The notes under the pieces: generated by a model
What the model saw: only the letters and a program-made list of their open reading frames with translations
The model's database searches: none
What the model was told of the DNA's origin: nothing
Made by a program: the position numbers and the translations under genes
Shown here: positions 10,880 to 22,900 of the stretch, piece after piece
Numbering within the stretch: position 1 is the first letter of the stretch
Layout: every line of letters begins with the position of its first letter
Source of the DNA: Cordia subcordata
Lineage: Eukaryota; Streptophyta; Magnoliopsida; Boraginales; Cordiaceae
DNA length: 64,000 bases
Assembly: GCA_028554755.1 (NCBI GenBank)
Contig: JAPTOF010000004.1
Span: forward strand, 5,103,001 to 5,167,000
Direction: 5' to 3'

Positions 10880-11927
10880 TTAACTTCGATCCGCATCTTC
10901 ATCCTTAAATGTGTTCAACCACCCAAATGCTAGTTGAGGATCATTTTCCATAAAGTAGACAAATGCCTCCCGATGTTGTTTCCTAGGCAAGATTCTAGCA
11001 GCCAAGAAGTAACGAGAACTACCTTTTTCTAAACCAGGGACTTCATTCAACATACTCAAGCATCTATCTATGCTATGACGATCATTAGAAATAGGTCCAG
11101 TCACCGTGGTTTGAGACATTTGATCTATCCCAACAAGGAGTCGATCAAGAGAATCTTGAAGTTTTTCTGCCATGGCTCCCTTTTTCTCTCATTTCCTCAC
11201 TCTTTTCCTTTTGTTTCGAGCACTTGAGCTAGGGGCATTAGGGGCATCAAATTGTTGCTGAGGGTTTTGAGTTGTTTCATCAGTATCTCTATCACCCTCT
11301 AGCACTAGGCCACCATCATTATCATCATTCACAACTGGATCTTGATATGGTAGAAACACAGCATAACTAGTGGCCACAACATCCTTAAAGTATGTTTCTA
11401 GCATGTCCAAAAATTTTGGCCCTTCATTTTTCCACTTTAGGTATTCTGTATTTTCCTATAATTAAGATAAGAAAGTTAATAAACCAAATACTTATAAAAA
11501 TATAGTTAATTTAAACGACACAAATTACAAAACTTACTTTTCCCTTGGCAATCCAAAACTCCTCAGGAGCTTCTATAGTTTTTTTTACTGGATCCCAACC
11601 AAGGCCAGTTTCATTTTATACAAGTTTTGCCCACAAAGAGAACTCCCTTTTCAAAGCATCCCACCTATTTTTTAGTTGTTTGTACACATAAGAATGACCT
11701 CTTCTCTCATTAAATTTCTTTATCAGGTTCTTCCACCCCTCTTTTGTAAAATGTGCATGAGGCCTATTACTAGCATGTATCTCCTCAACACATGCCTTCA
11801 ATAATTCTTCAGTATTGTTGTCATTTCATCTCGCCTTCTCTAGTCCCTCACCCTCACTTTTACTTAAGTTTAGGTCATCAATAACCTTTTCTTTTGTAGC
11901 TCTTTTAGGAGCATATTTTGAAACCAT
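10880..11927 (-). pseudogene. Broken Harbinger Myb/SANT-like partner protein
   Basis: The start is the ATG at 11927 (MVSKYAPKRATKEK). The first exon carries a Myb/SANT-like domain of the Myb_DNA-bind_3 type (GWKNLIKKFNERRG then YVYKQLKNRWDALKREF). The later part is Gln/Asn-rich with a basic block (RNKRKRVRK), then a conserved-looking helical tail (DSLDRLLVGIDQM, then REAFVYFMENDP). In this superfamily such a protein binds the element ends and recruits the transposase. Three in-frame stops break it: a TGA after EKAR near 11826, a TAA after LWAKLV at 11616, and a TGA after KRVRK at 11189. A probable intron lies at about 11460-11540. It sits 5' of the transposase on the same strand, the usual two-gene arrangement. 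Confidence 0.8.
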
Positions 11928-14631
11928 TCTATTCAAACACAAAAATTAGAATAAATCATTGCAAAATAACAAGATAGATTTCAAAATTAACATTAATGCA
12001 GCCTGTGACTAAATGACTCAGAGAAACGGAGAACAGGATAACTTTTTATAAAGGCAATTAGAGACCAAAAGCTTTAGCTCTTGAATGAACACTTTCTTCC
12101 GGTTTTAGAAAAGTATTCCCTTTCTTTAGCAGCATTTATCTTGTATCAACTTGTTACCCACTATTTATATTTTAATAAGCAATTGAACTATACTATCCAA
12201 AGTTCTTTACAAACCCTTTTCAAGAATACAGCATTCAGCTATGTACTTTAAAGGAAGCAACATCCTATCTTTTCTTCCCTGCTAGAAATAGTAAATCTAA
12301 AGCATTGCAATTTAAAGTTCTGGACCATATATCAAATTAATAGTCCTAGTGAAATTGAGCTGTGGCTTTCTTCAGAATCTTGATGTGTATCTCTTCCTGT
12401 ATTATCAGTTAAAAGTGCCTTTGAATCAAACAGGTAAAAGGACACAAACAGCACTAAAATTCGCAAATTCAGCTATAGGAAATCCTATGTTGTTATGAAA
12501 ACTGTTACAAAACAATAGCCGTATATCCCACTCCACCACCTTTTCCCAATAGGGCAGAAGCAGATTTTCAAGGGAGCAGTTGGAGTACAACATACACAAC
12601 ATGAAAGCCATGATGAAGAAAGAACAAGGCAAAAGGCATATATAACATGGACATGTAAGAGGTCTGCTCAAGGATTTCTTTAGCAGCATCAAAGAGTCAA
12701 GAGATAAAATGAATAAAACAAGTTCACAAGTATCCGTACTTTTGTGTCATTAAGAATTTGAAACTACTTGACAAAAAGAAATTATCTACCCCTTCTCCTA
12801 GTATGTCTTAAATAAATTGGATGACTATTGATACAAAATAATAACTTGTAGATTTGTGTATATACATACATCTTGGAAAGTGTAGATTAATAGGTTATAG
12901 AAATTTGTAGTGATACATAAACAAGATCATAAGATATCATCATGATCTACTAAAAGACCATCCTTACATGTAGCATGTGGTAGCATCATTTTCTTCTTTT
13001 TATTTAATCAGCTTGTGCAATTTCCTTAGATGTGGCATGTGATAAGATATTATTTTCTTCTTTTTGCTCAATTAGCTCATGCAATTTGTGATTGAGAAAC
13101 AAGCAACCAGAGATACATCAAGTCCATCTCCAGCCACTAGATAGGCCTTAAGAACCTTTATACAAAATATTTAATATACAATGTTACATGTGAGTGAGAG
13201 AGAGAGAATGTGTATGTGGGAGGGAGGGAGAGAGAGATGCTTCTCAACTAAAAGATGGTGATTCAAAATAGCATTGCTTTTTGGATAGGTTAGGACAATG
13301 TAGAAAGAAAGCGCCACAAGAGGCGTGACACTGCATAAGATTGATTCACAATTAGAACCTATTCTAAACAAACTATAAAACAAACTAGTTTATAGAAAGT
13401 TGACTCAAACCACTATAAGCAAGCATGTGCCTGGAAAAGTACAAAACATATACTTTTATCAACCAACATGGCATAATCGAACTATGTTAAAAGCCGTACT
13501 ATGGAGAAAACTAAATGTCCTTGAGAGCTTCTAACCATCTACATATTACTAAAAATGCAGTTTGGCAAAAATTAAGCACATAACTCCACATACTAATGCC
13601 AAGCTCCATGAGCGTGTAATGCTGCAAATCAGATGTTCCAGAGTCTACTTCACCAGAAATATGATTTACTTCCAGTTTAAGTAATAATATCAGATACACA
13701 TCTAGAATGAATATAAAAGAGGTTTCTTTCTGAATAGGTAAATGAGATAATTATCAGTTGATATTACTTCTTGCACTTTTTTTCCGACTTATCCAAGAAA
13801 CCAAAACAAATTCGTAATCTTGAGCCTTTTTCTTTTACTAGAAGCAATCTCTGCCAATTCCTCTACTCCTTTCACCAACAAATTACTGCATCTTTTTCCC
13901 ACACGTTTATCAGAATAAAATATATATCTATAGTCACAAAATACTTCACTAACAGAAGTTCCAAAAGGGTCATTAAGGAAAGAGAGGAAAAAAATGAAAC
14001 ATAGTCCCAAAAAACTCAGCAACAAACACATCATATGACTAAAACTATGAATCCCAAGGCCAAATTCTCAGAAAATACACCAAAGCAAGATATACCCACA
14101 TCATAAGATCCACATCTAGCTCAAATCCCACACTTCTCATCTCCTTAAAGCTAGGTACAACTCTTCTCAAGAAAAATACAGAGTGTCTTCTTTTTCATTC
14201 TTAAAAAATTTCAAAAGCCTTTGAACCCAATTCACCGAAACCCTCAAAAAGCAAAGAGAACTAAAAAATAAAGCAAGAAATAACAAAACCTTCAATTTTT
14301 ATACAATGAAGTGACTATATAAACATAATATAGGCAGAGATTGAAGCTACACATGATAATGTACTACAAATTATTGAAGCTACACAAAGCCAAAAAGATA
14401 TATACTATCATTTTCACAACCAAAATCTCACAAAAATAGTTAACTCCCATTTTCACAACCATTTAACAAGAAAATAATTGCTCATTAATTATCAAATTTG
14501 TTGATCCAAAAGAAAAACTAAAAAGAAACAATGAATAAGGCAAAGCAACTATCGAGATTTCCAAAAAATAAAAGAAAAACTAAAAAAAACTAGTGCAATG
14601 CATAGATCTATATGATGAAAGAGAATATTGT
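11928..14631. other. Unexplained interior of the Harbinger element
   Basis: About 2.7 kb between the Myb-like gene start and the GA repeat. The longest frames (12426-12692 and 13789-14034 on the minus strand, 13771-14004 on plus) have no recognisable domain. The stretch may be the leader and promoter of the Myb-like gene, a captured host sequence, or a nested old insertion. Base composition is a little less AT-rich than the flanks. Confidence 0.4.
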
Positions 14632-14644
14632 AGAGAGAGAGAGT

Positions 14645-14727
<83 letters not shown>
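14632..14727. repeat. GA microsatellite
   Basis: A run of about 96 bases of GA dinucleotides with single-base interruptions near 14644 and 14658-14660. It lies about 300 bases inside the right end of the Harbinger element. On the minus strand it is a CT tract, a common feature of plant promoters and leaders. Confidence 0.95.
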
Positions 14728-14730
<3 letters not shown>

Positions 14731-15030
14731 ATTACTTGTAGGTTTGAGGAAGAAAACTCATTTGCCAAGGAGGAGAAGATGAGGAATAAGTGATGTGAGG
14801 AGAGAGAGGATAGATTGGTAAAGTGAAAAAAAAAAAAAAACACTGCATCTTCAGTTTTCTCTCTCATCTATCGCACCAGCTTTTTGGAGAAGCTCAAAAA
14901 GTTCAACTTTTTTTGGTGCTTAAGCTTTTTTACAAAAAGCCCATCCAAATGCCTAAAAAGTAAGGAAAAGTACTTATTTGACCAAAAAAATTGTTTTTTT
15001 TTTGACAAAATAGCTAATCCAAACGAGGCC

Positions 15031-15564
15031 TTAGAAGGATGCGTGTATTTCTTATGTACAAGTGACATCTTAATTGAGCAGAATCAAGTCCTTTTAGTTT
15101 AATTTTTTTTTCCTATAATGAGTAACTAAATGATTATACTAGATTTATATTAATATTCTAAATTTATAGTATAATAATATATTTTTAAAAAAGGTAATTT
15201 TAGAATCTGAACTTTGTAAAATATAAAATTAAGTGCCCAAACAATAAACTCTTTAGTATGAGGGCCCAAATTTATTAAAAAAAAGATAATTTTTTTACAT
15301 ACTGTTACATAACTATGTGAAATCCTTTGCTTATGTGACATTTTTTTCCCTTCAAATCTTGGGTGACATTTTATTTTTCATTAATAACTTAGGTAGATTT
15401 TCCTGCATGGCATTTCATATTCGCGTGACATTTACATAAACATACTTATAAATTTGAAACTATCACATATATATGCATATATATAATTTTTTGGACATTT
15501 TGTAGGTCTATGGGAATATAAATTAATATACATTTTTTTTGGCTAAATATAAAAAAAGTTCATA
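15031..15564. other. AT-rich spacer between Harbinger and Helitron
   Basis: No gene or element end is supported. The sequence is AT-rich with several TTTTTTT runs. The short minus frame at 15150-15341 has no domain. Confidence 0.5.
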
Positions 15565-16120
15565 TCTATACTATATTATATAGAAGAATCTTTTGCAATA
15601 TAATAATGACAAGTGTCGCACAAATAACATTTTTAACATTTTTTTTGCCACGTGGTGCTCTTACATTATGTTTAGTTGTGAAAATCATTTTAATGAGATT
15701 TACGTTGATTTACTAATTTATTTTAATGTTTACATATTACATTCCAAAATTATGACATGCAATCTAGATTGGTTGCAGATATCTATGGTAACTCTCCAAT
15801 TTGGTTGTTATCAAATCGTGACCTATTTTAATTGATATATATTTTTTATTTTAATCTTCTTTCCATATTTCTATACTACTTTCCCTTAGTAATTTTGATG
15901 TAAATAATTTTACCAAATGCTTTAATTATTCATATTTTGTTTTATAATTTAACTCAAATTACATAATTTAATTATTTGAATCTATCTTTTTGCAATTATT
16001 TAGAAATAATAATGATACTTATTTCAATATAATGCCACTTATCTTAATTTTTTTTTAAAAAATGCTATGCATATAAAATAACATTTTGCTTCTCTGTGCA
16101 TCGCACAGGTGGTTGACTAG
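15565..16120 (+). mobile_element. Non-autonomous Helitron, 556 bp
   Basis: The 5' end is TC (TCTATACTATATTATA) preceded by A. The 3' end is CTAG followed by T, so the element sits between A and T as Helitrons do. A perfect 6-bp hairpin with a 3-base loop (CTGTGC-ATC-GCACAG, 16094-16108) stands 8 bases before CTAG, the classic Helitron 3' terminus. There are no terminal inverted repeats and no coding capacity, so mobilisation would depend on a Rep/helicase protein from elsewhere. A TA repeat follows directly at 16121. Confidence 0.75.
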
Positions 16121-16952
16121 TATATATATATATATATATATATTTATAAATTGATAAATATACTTTTTTATATTTAAGCAAAAAATGTAAATTATTTAAT
16201 ATTACCATAACCCATTAAAAAAGTTCAAAATTTATATATGTGGACATATACATGATAATTTCAAATTTATAAGTTTGTATATATATACTACGAAGATTTA
16301 GAATGCCATATAAAAAAATCTACAAAAATTATGAAAAAAAGGTAAAATACCACATGAGATTTGAAAGGAAAGAGAGAATCACACAAGTAAATAAAATAAT
16401 TAGCACTGTTACTTAACGATGTACGTAAAATATTGCTTTTTTATAAATTTAAACTTTTATATTAAAGATTTTGAAGTTCAGGACTTTTATTTCATGTTTT
16501 GCAAATATCACATCTTAAATTTACTTTTTTTTCCCTAATATATTTTAATACATGTATATATTTAATTAAAGAGAGAGTTGATCCGAAAATTTTAATCACG
16601 ACTAATATTTTTACGATTTATTCTCATCATGTCACGAAAAAGTTACAGTCTTTTATGGCCTTTTTTTAAAAAAAAAATAAAAAAGACACATCAGAAAAAG
16701 ATACTCAAAAGAAAGAAGTGAGAACACCCCCGACGAAGACGAAGAACCTATACATACATATAGGTTTACATATATACATACGTATATATACACATATGTA
16801 TGATTAGATTTTTTACATATATGTATAATATATCATTTCAAAATTCCAGATCCAATCTGTCTTCAATTGCCCAACTTTTAGGGCAATTTTGTTTTTTTGG
16901 TTTTTATTTATATTAATTTCAGGAAGATCTGACCGTTGATTGCTTCGACGGA
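16121..16952. other. Upstream region and leader of the auxilin-like gene
   Basis: It opens with a short TA repeat, then AT-rich DNA. A GC-richer patch at 16726-16750 (CACCCCCGACGAAGACGAAG) probably marks the transcribed leader. A possible leader-intron acceptor stands at 16921-16922 (TTTATATTAATTTCAG), about 30 bases before the start codon at 16953. The 82-codon minus frame at 16813-17061 is the reverse of the first coding exon and is not called. Confidence 0.45.
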
Positions 16953-19900
16953 ATGGACGAGCTCGATGTGCTCGCCAGGGACTTCGGTTACCGTCCCCAA
17001 GGCAAATCCGCTCCGATGCGATCAGACTCCGGAGATCGCCGCTCCTCCACCCTCCGATCATCTACTTCATCGTCATCATCTGCTCCCTTGTTCAACGACG
17101 TCTTCGGTGGGCCCCCTAAATTCACAAACCCTAGCAACAATAATTTCAAGAATGAATTTGATTACAACTCCATTTTCAAGAATAATGACAATAATGACGC
17201 CAGTAATGATAATAATAATAAAACGTCTTCGTCACCGGTTTATGATAAGCCGGTGTACGACGACGATATATTTGAGGGATTTCCGGGGCTGAAGAGCAAA
17301 TCGGTGTCGTCCCCAAGGACGAACGTGAGATTTGACGATAATGTATTTGCATCAATGGGGTCGCAGAATCGGAGAACTAATGATCATTTTGATGATCTGT
17401 TAGGGAATTTAGCGAGGAATGAGAAGGTGCGCGAGCCTAAAAGTAGTGTAAAGAGCTCGAGCTCGCACGGATTCGATGATTTGTTGGGTGGTTTTGGTAG
17501 TAGCAGTCCCGCTAGTGGCAGCAGGTATCTTATATTTTATCTCGTTCTACTTATTAATTCTGAAACTGCATTTCCAATTACATTGTTGTTCTCTGTATTA
17601 TTGTTTTATACACGATGGAACTCTAAAGGAAGAAGATCACTTGCATATAATATTTGCAAAAAGATGTCAATTATATTGTTGTTCACTGCATTGTTGTGTA
17701 CGACATGAAATTCTAAAGTAAAAGGTCACTTGCATATAGTAGTTGCAAAAAGATGTCGGCTTGCAATTGCAAATTTAACATCATTAGTCCAAAATTTGAT
17801 GAAATACCTTTGATTGGGGAAGGCAATTTCTACCCTCGCTGATCCTCTTTTAGTTAGTTTTGAGTGGCCTATTCGTCTTAGAAATCTACATGTTATTAAT
17901 GCTTTATGGTATGTGAGTTGCTTCATTGAAATATCTGATAGTATTCAGTCCAGTAGTTAGTAGCTAGTTTGCAGTGGTCATTTCACTGCACTAGGTCACA
18001 CATATGAAGTTTGACATTATCTCTTGTTCCAATCACAGTTGATAGCAATGTGGTTGATGAGGAAATTAGCATACATTTTTGTACCAGGATTTTTGGTTTT
18101 TTTTTTTTTTTTTTTTAATTTCCTTTTTTTTTCTTGGGTTTGTTTGGGGGGATAGGGTATTAAATTTTTTTTTTGGGGTGTTGGTGGGGGGGGGGATAGT
18201 GTGTTAGTGTAAGGATCATGGTTTCTGTTCTACTGTTCAAAATCCCATCTAGCTGGTTGAATTGAACAGATAATGAAAATTCTAGTTGTACTTTAATTTA
18301 CTTGGCGTGAAGATTTCATAACCTGAGTAAGTTTTTATTCTTCTCTTTCTCCCTTGTATGAGTGGGAGCAAATGGATGGCCTTAAGAAGGCTTGATCTTG
18401 CAAGGGCTGTTGAAGCAACATATGACAAGTAATTCATTTGTGTGAATGCATGCCTTTTGATATGGCTTTGCCATAGAACCCTCCATCTGTATGTGAATGA
18501 GTGTGAAAGAGATGAAGTTAGTAAGATATTGTATACTAAATCTTATTGCATATTTACAATTTTTGAATGATAACTTTCCTCCAGTCTGTTTGTGGACCTG
18601 TGGGAGTGAGAGAAGGGTTGAAGGTAGCCAGTAGGACAACATTGCATAGTAGATTTTTCCTTATATGCTTAGAATTTTTGACAATCTAAGATATCAACAT
18701 AATGTCTTCTAGTTATTTGAAGATGATATGGTAGTGAAGTAGTCTCTGTTAGGGAAAGTTATGCAGAAATCTGTGGGATAGTGTTTCTCCAAATATACCG
18801 TTACTTTTGTGGAAGGTGGAGGAAACAAGTAAAGGACGGTAATATTGTCAATTTCTATGCGTCAGTTAAAATAGGCTATAAGATACTATTACAAATACTT
18901 GATACTTGTACTCAAATATATCGATCTTCCATTACTCTTGTGGAGAAATGTTAAATATTTACTGCTCTTGCAAGAAATGAAGACTTTCATTATGATATTC
19001 CAGTTTCTTCCTCGCACTACAGGACAGCTCCTGAGTCACATAAACCTCCAAACCCAACTAGTACGATAGATGATCCTTTTGTGGTGTTGGAGTCGAATTC
19101 AACTCCTGTATCTTCATCTTCTGCAGTGTTCACAGATCCACTGGAAGAAATTGGTAACCTTGGTAAATCTGGGACCTCAAAGGATAATGCTTCATCTGTC
19201 AGTGGAGGAGGTTTTGTTGATTTAGATCCCCTTAATGGTTTTGCGAAATCTGTACCCCCATTTGCCCCTGAGAAGGGTGGCAGGGAGAAGGTCAGGAGCC
19301 CTTCTAGGATGGGACCAATCCATAATGGGACACAAACATCCAATAGTAGAGAACATAATGAGAGATCTTTTAGATATTCAGAGAATCCTTCACAGAAGAA
19401 GGTGCCTGTTGACAATTTCCAGGAGTCTCCCCTTTTTGATATGCCAAGTGTCTCAACTGACTTTAAGAAGTCTTTCAGTGAAAATGCTTCTTCCCCTCAG
19501 TATCCAAGTGTGAGTGCTAAAAAGAACTTTCACACAGATATGTCTCCAAAATTAGACCGGGCAAAGTCAGATGATATATGGCTGTCTGTCTCAGAGGTTC
19601 CACTTTATACACAACCTACTAAAGCTCCACCACCTTCAAGGCCCCCACCTCCCATACCACGGCGAACTTCAAAAGCAGAAAGTAGTTTTTCCTTCGTGAA
19701 TGTTAGAAAGAATGGTGACGAATATCCCCCAAATTACAGTTCATACTCTGGAAGTCCTAAACCTGGTCGTCCTGTCGGGAAGAATCTCCCAGCTTCACAA
19801 ATTGATGAACTTGAAGATTTTGTCACGAGCAAGACACAAAATAGTGTTCATGGTAATGCTAATGTTCATCCAAGTGAAGAAATGGACGCGGCAGCTGCTG

Positions 19901-22900
19901 CTATGAAGGAGGCTATGGTTAGAGCTGAGGCCAAGTTTAGGCATGCTAAAGAAGTCCGAGAAAGAGAATATGCAAAGGCTGCTAGAAACAAGGAAAGTCT
20001 GCAGATGGAGAAAGATGAACATGTTGACACTTATGAGAGAGAGTTCGAGGAGAATGAGGTGAGAATAGAACGTGAAAGGCAGCAGAGGGAGAAAGAAGAG
20101 GAGCAGAGAGAGCAGAGGAGACTTGAGAGGGAAAGGGAGAGGGCTAGACAAGCTGTGGAGAGGGCCACTAGGGAGGCACGGGAAAGAGCAGCTGCTGAAG
20201 CTCGCTTAAGAGCTGAAAGGGCCAGTGTTGAGAAGGTGCAAGCTGCAGCTCGAGAGCGAGCTGAGAGAGCAGCGGTTCAGAGAGCACAAGCTGAAGCCCG
20301 TGAAAGGGCAGCAGTTGAAGCTCGAGAAAGAGCAGAAAAAGCTGCTGCAGAGGCTAAAGAAAGGGCAAATGGGGAAGCTAGGGCGAAAGAAGCACATGAG
20401 AAAGCTGAAGCCCAGCGTCGAGCAGAACGAGCTGCTGTAGAGAAGGCTGCTGCAGAGGCTCGTGAGAGAGCTGCTGCAGAAGCTCGAGAAAGAGCTGCTG
20501 CTGCTTCGAGGATGAACCAACAGAAGAAGGAAAATGATCTTGAATCCTTCTTTAGCTCGAGACCAAGCAGTGCGCCAAAAGCGAGGGCCAGTTCTCCTGT
20601 GAGTTCTACTTATCATAAGAATCTTCTGTATATCATGAGTCTTATAGCAATCTTAGAAGGTTCTATATTTGATTGTTGAGTTTTCATTCTTCCTCTGATG
20701 AGTGTTGTTGCCTTTGCTCTCTTGGCTTACTAGTTTCGTTCTTGATTTATGTTTTCAGGATTCTGTCTTTGATACACAATTCCAAAATAAGGTAGGACCT
20801 GACTCGGTGAAGAGGACATCTTCTACAAGTGTACCCTCATCCAACATGAGGAAAGCATCTTCAACCACTAATATGGTAGATGACCTATCTTCAATTTTTG
20901 GAGGTATACTGTTTCTTATGTCCTCATTTCTTGTTGAACTATTGTTAGGCTTCTTACCCTTCTTTGTGAATATTCCACCTGCTGATTATTTTGCGCTCTG
21001 AAAGCTCCTTCATCATCTGGAGAATTCCAAGAGGTTGAAGGGGAAAGTGAAGAAAGAAGAAGAGCTAGACTGGAACGCCACCAGCGCACTCAGGAGCGTG
21101 CTGTATGTGTCCTCTCTCGCATAATGTTTTTCAGTTTATAACTTCTGCAGTTAGTTTAAATTGCATAAACTAAAACTGAGTCCTTAAGTTCTTTAGTTGG
21201 TATGCTATTATGTACAGCTATTTGCTATCTAGGGTCTATAATTATTCTTTTGTGCTCAGGCTAAAGCATTGGCTGAGAAGAATCAGCGAGATCTTCAAGC
21301 TCAAAGAGAACAGGAAGAAAGAAATGTGAGTTTCTCAAGTATAAAGTTTTAAATTGATGTATGATCCTGGTAGGCCTTAACTTTATGTATCATTCATGGT
21401 CTCACTTTGTTGCTTTTCTGCAGTAGATTGGACATGGAATAGATTTCTAGTTGTTCACTTTGTCTAAAATGGTTACGATGGGTACTACATTGTTTACTAC
21501 ATTAGTCAAAGGGGTTGGGTTTTTCTAATCTGCTATACAGTTGGGAATTGGGATTTAACCATTGCTGAATCTACTGCAGCTATTACTGATGCACTTTGTC
21601 AGAAGTTATTGGATATTACTCTTTCAATGTTATCTACATATTGATCAAGTGAAGATTATACCCATTTTCATTTTTGATTTCAAAGAATTGGTTGTTTACT
21701 TCAGTTATTTGGTTGAGGATGTAATATGTGCATCTGTATGCTAATCTCTTTTTATTTGAGGGAAGGGGACATGGGTCTAAACATCCCTGCTTGTAAAAAT
21801 AATAGGTTCAGTTGTTCTTTTGCTTATGCAAGGTTGATATACTTAATAAATTGAGCAAAAGAATTTGAATCACCTGTTAAGTGTAAGATTGCTTTCCTTA
21901 TGACCTCAAGGATGTTGGTTATGGGTTTAACTTTAGATATCAGATCTTGGCATTATGGTTATGGTCTTTTAAACCAATGGCTTCATTTATATTGCACTGG
22001 AACTTGTTTTTACTCCTTTGTTTTCATGTCTGATCTTTGTCTGATCTGATTACAGAGGATTGCTGAAACATTAGATTTTGAGATCAAGCGCTGGGCTGCA
22101 GGGAAAGAAGGAAATCTACGTGCACTGCTCTCAACTTTACAATATGTGTGTACAATTCTTTTCCTCCTTTTACCATCGGCCTGCACTAGTTATGAGGCTA
22201 TTTAAATTGTGTGGAGATTGGTCTTGTATTCTTTTTGAAATTTTTTTGGTTTTCCTTAGGATATTTATTTAGTTGCTGAAGTTTTTTCCTTTTTATCTTT
22301 CTTTGTTTTTGTTCTATTTTCTCATCAGCTTATTTGTCCAAAAGTTCTGGTCGAGTTCAATTTCACTTTGTGACTGCATGTTTCAGTTGTCTTTCTATTC
22401 TAGAATATAGCTATTTGGTGCAACATGATTTTATTTTTTACAAACTGTTTAACTATTATCCTAAATTAAGTATCATTCAGTCGTGGTATTTGATTTAGCT
22501 ATTTCTGATTTTTGAGCAAATTGATGCAATTGAAACATGACTTGCATAATACATAACATCTGAACTTTTTTTTTTTAATTTTAAAATTTTTGAATTTCCT
22601 TTTCTGGTTGGTTATTCTTTCCAATGTGGTCCTTTAAAATGTAAGTTTAGAGATTAGAGCATTAGTAGATGATATGGTCTCATCAAACTGAAATATTGAT
22701 TGGATAAATATTGGGAAATTGATTTCTTGGTTCGGTTATGTGAGTCGTGTCTTTGACAAATGTAGCAACTGACTTAAGTGGGTTATATGACATAATTCTC
22801 TGGGCTTCCCTTAGCAATGAGAACTTTTGTAGCCTTGAAGGCCTGCTTGTTTCATTTAATAAACAACTTTTGGAAGGAAAAATGGTAATACCAAAAGGAT

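Larger units (their letters stand above)
8762..15030 (-). mobile_element. PIF/Harbinger DNA transposon, about 6.3 kb, inactivated
   Basis: The element carries the two genes expected of PIF/Harbinger on the minus strand: a Myb/SANT-like DNA-binding protein (11927-10880) and a DDE transposase (10683-9352). Its ends are long diverged inverted repeats. The left side starts near GATTTTGTTTGGATTGGCTT. The reverse complement of the right side starts GGCCTCGTTTGGATTAGCTA. A second shared block about 115-130 bases in reads AGGCGTTTGGATAG and AGGCATTTGGATGG. TTA follows the right end; the left flank (CTT) does not match, so the target duplication is lost or the left border is off by a few bases. About 3 kb between the Myb-like gene and the right end is unexplained. 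Both genes are broken, so the element cannot move by itself. Confidence 0.8.

Noticed and set aside
14580..14867. 95-codon minus frame with a Ser-Leu run
   Set aside because: It is the translation of the GA/CT microsatellite.
19017..19415. 132-codon minus frame within auxilin exon 2
   Set aside because: Antisense shadow of a well supported coding exon.
20206..20616. 136-codon Ser/Cys-rich minus frame
   Set aside because: Reverse complement of the Arg/Glu/Ala coiled-coil repeats; composition is explained by that.
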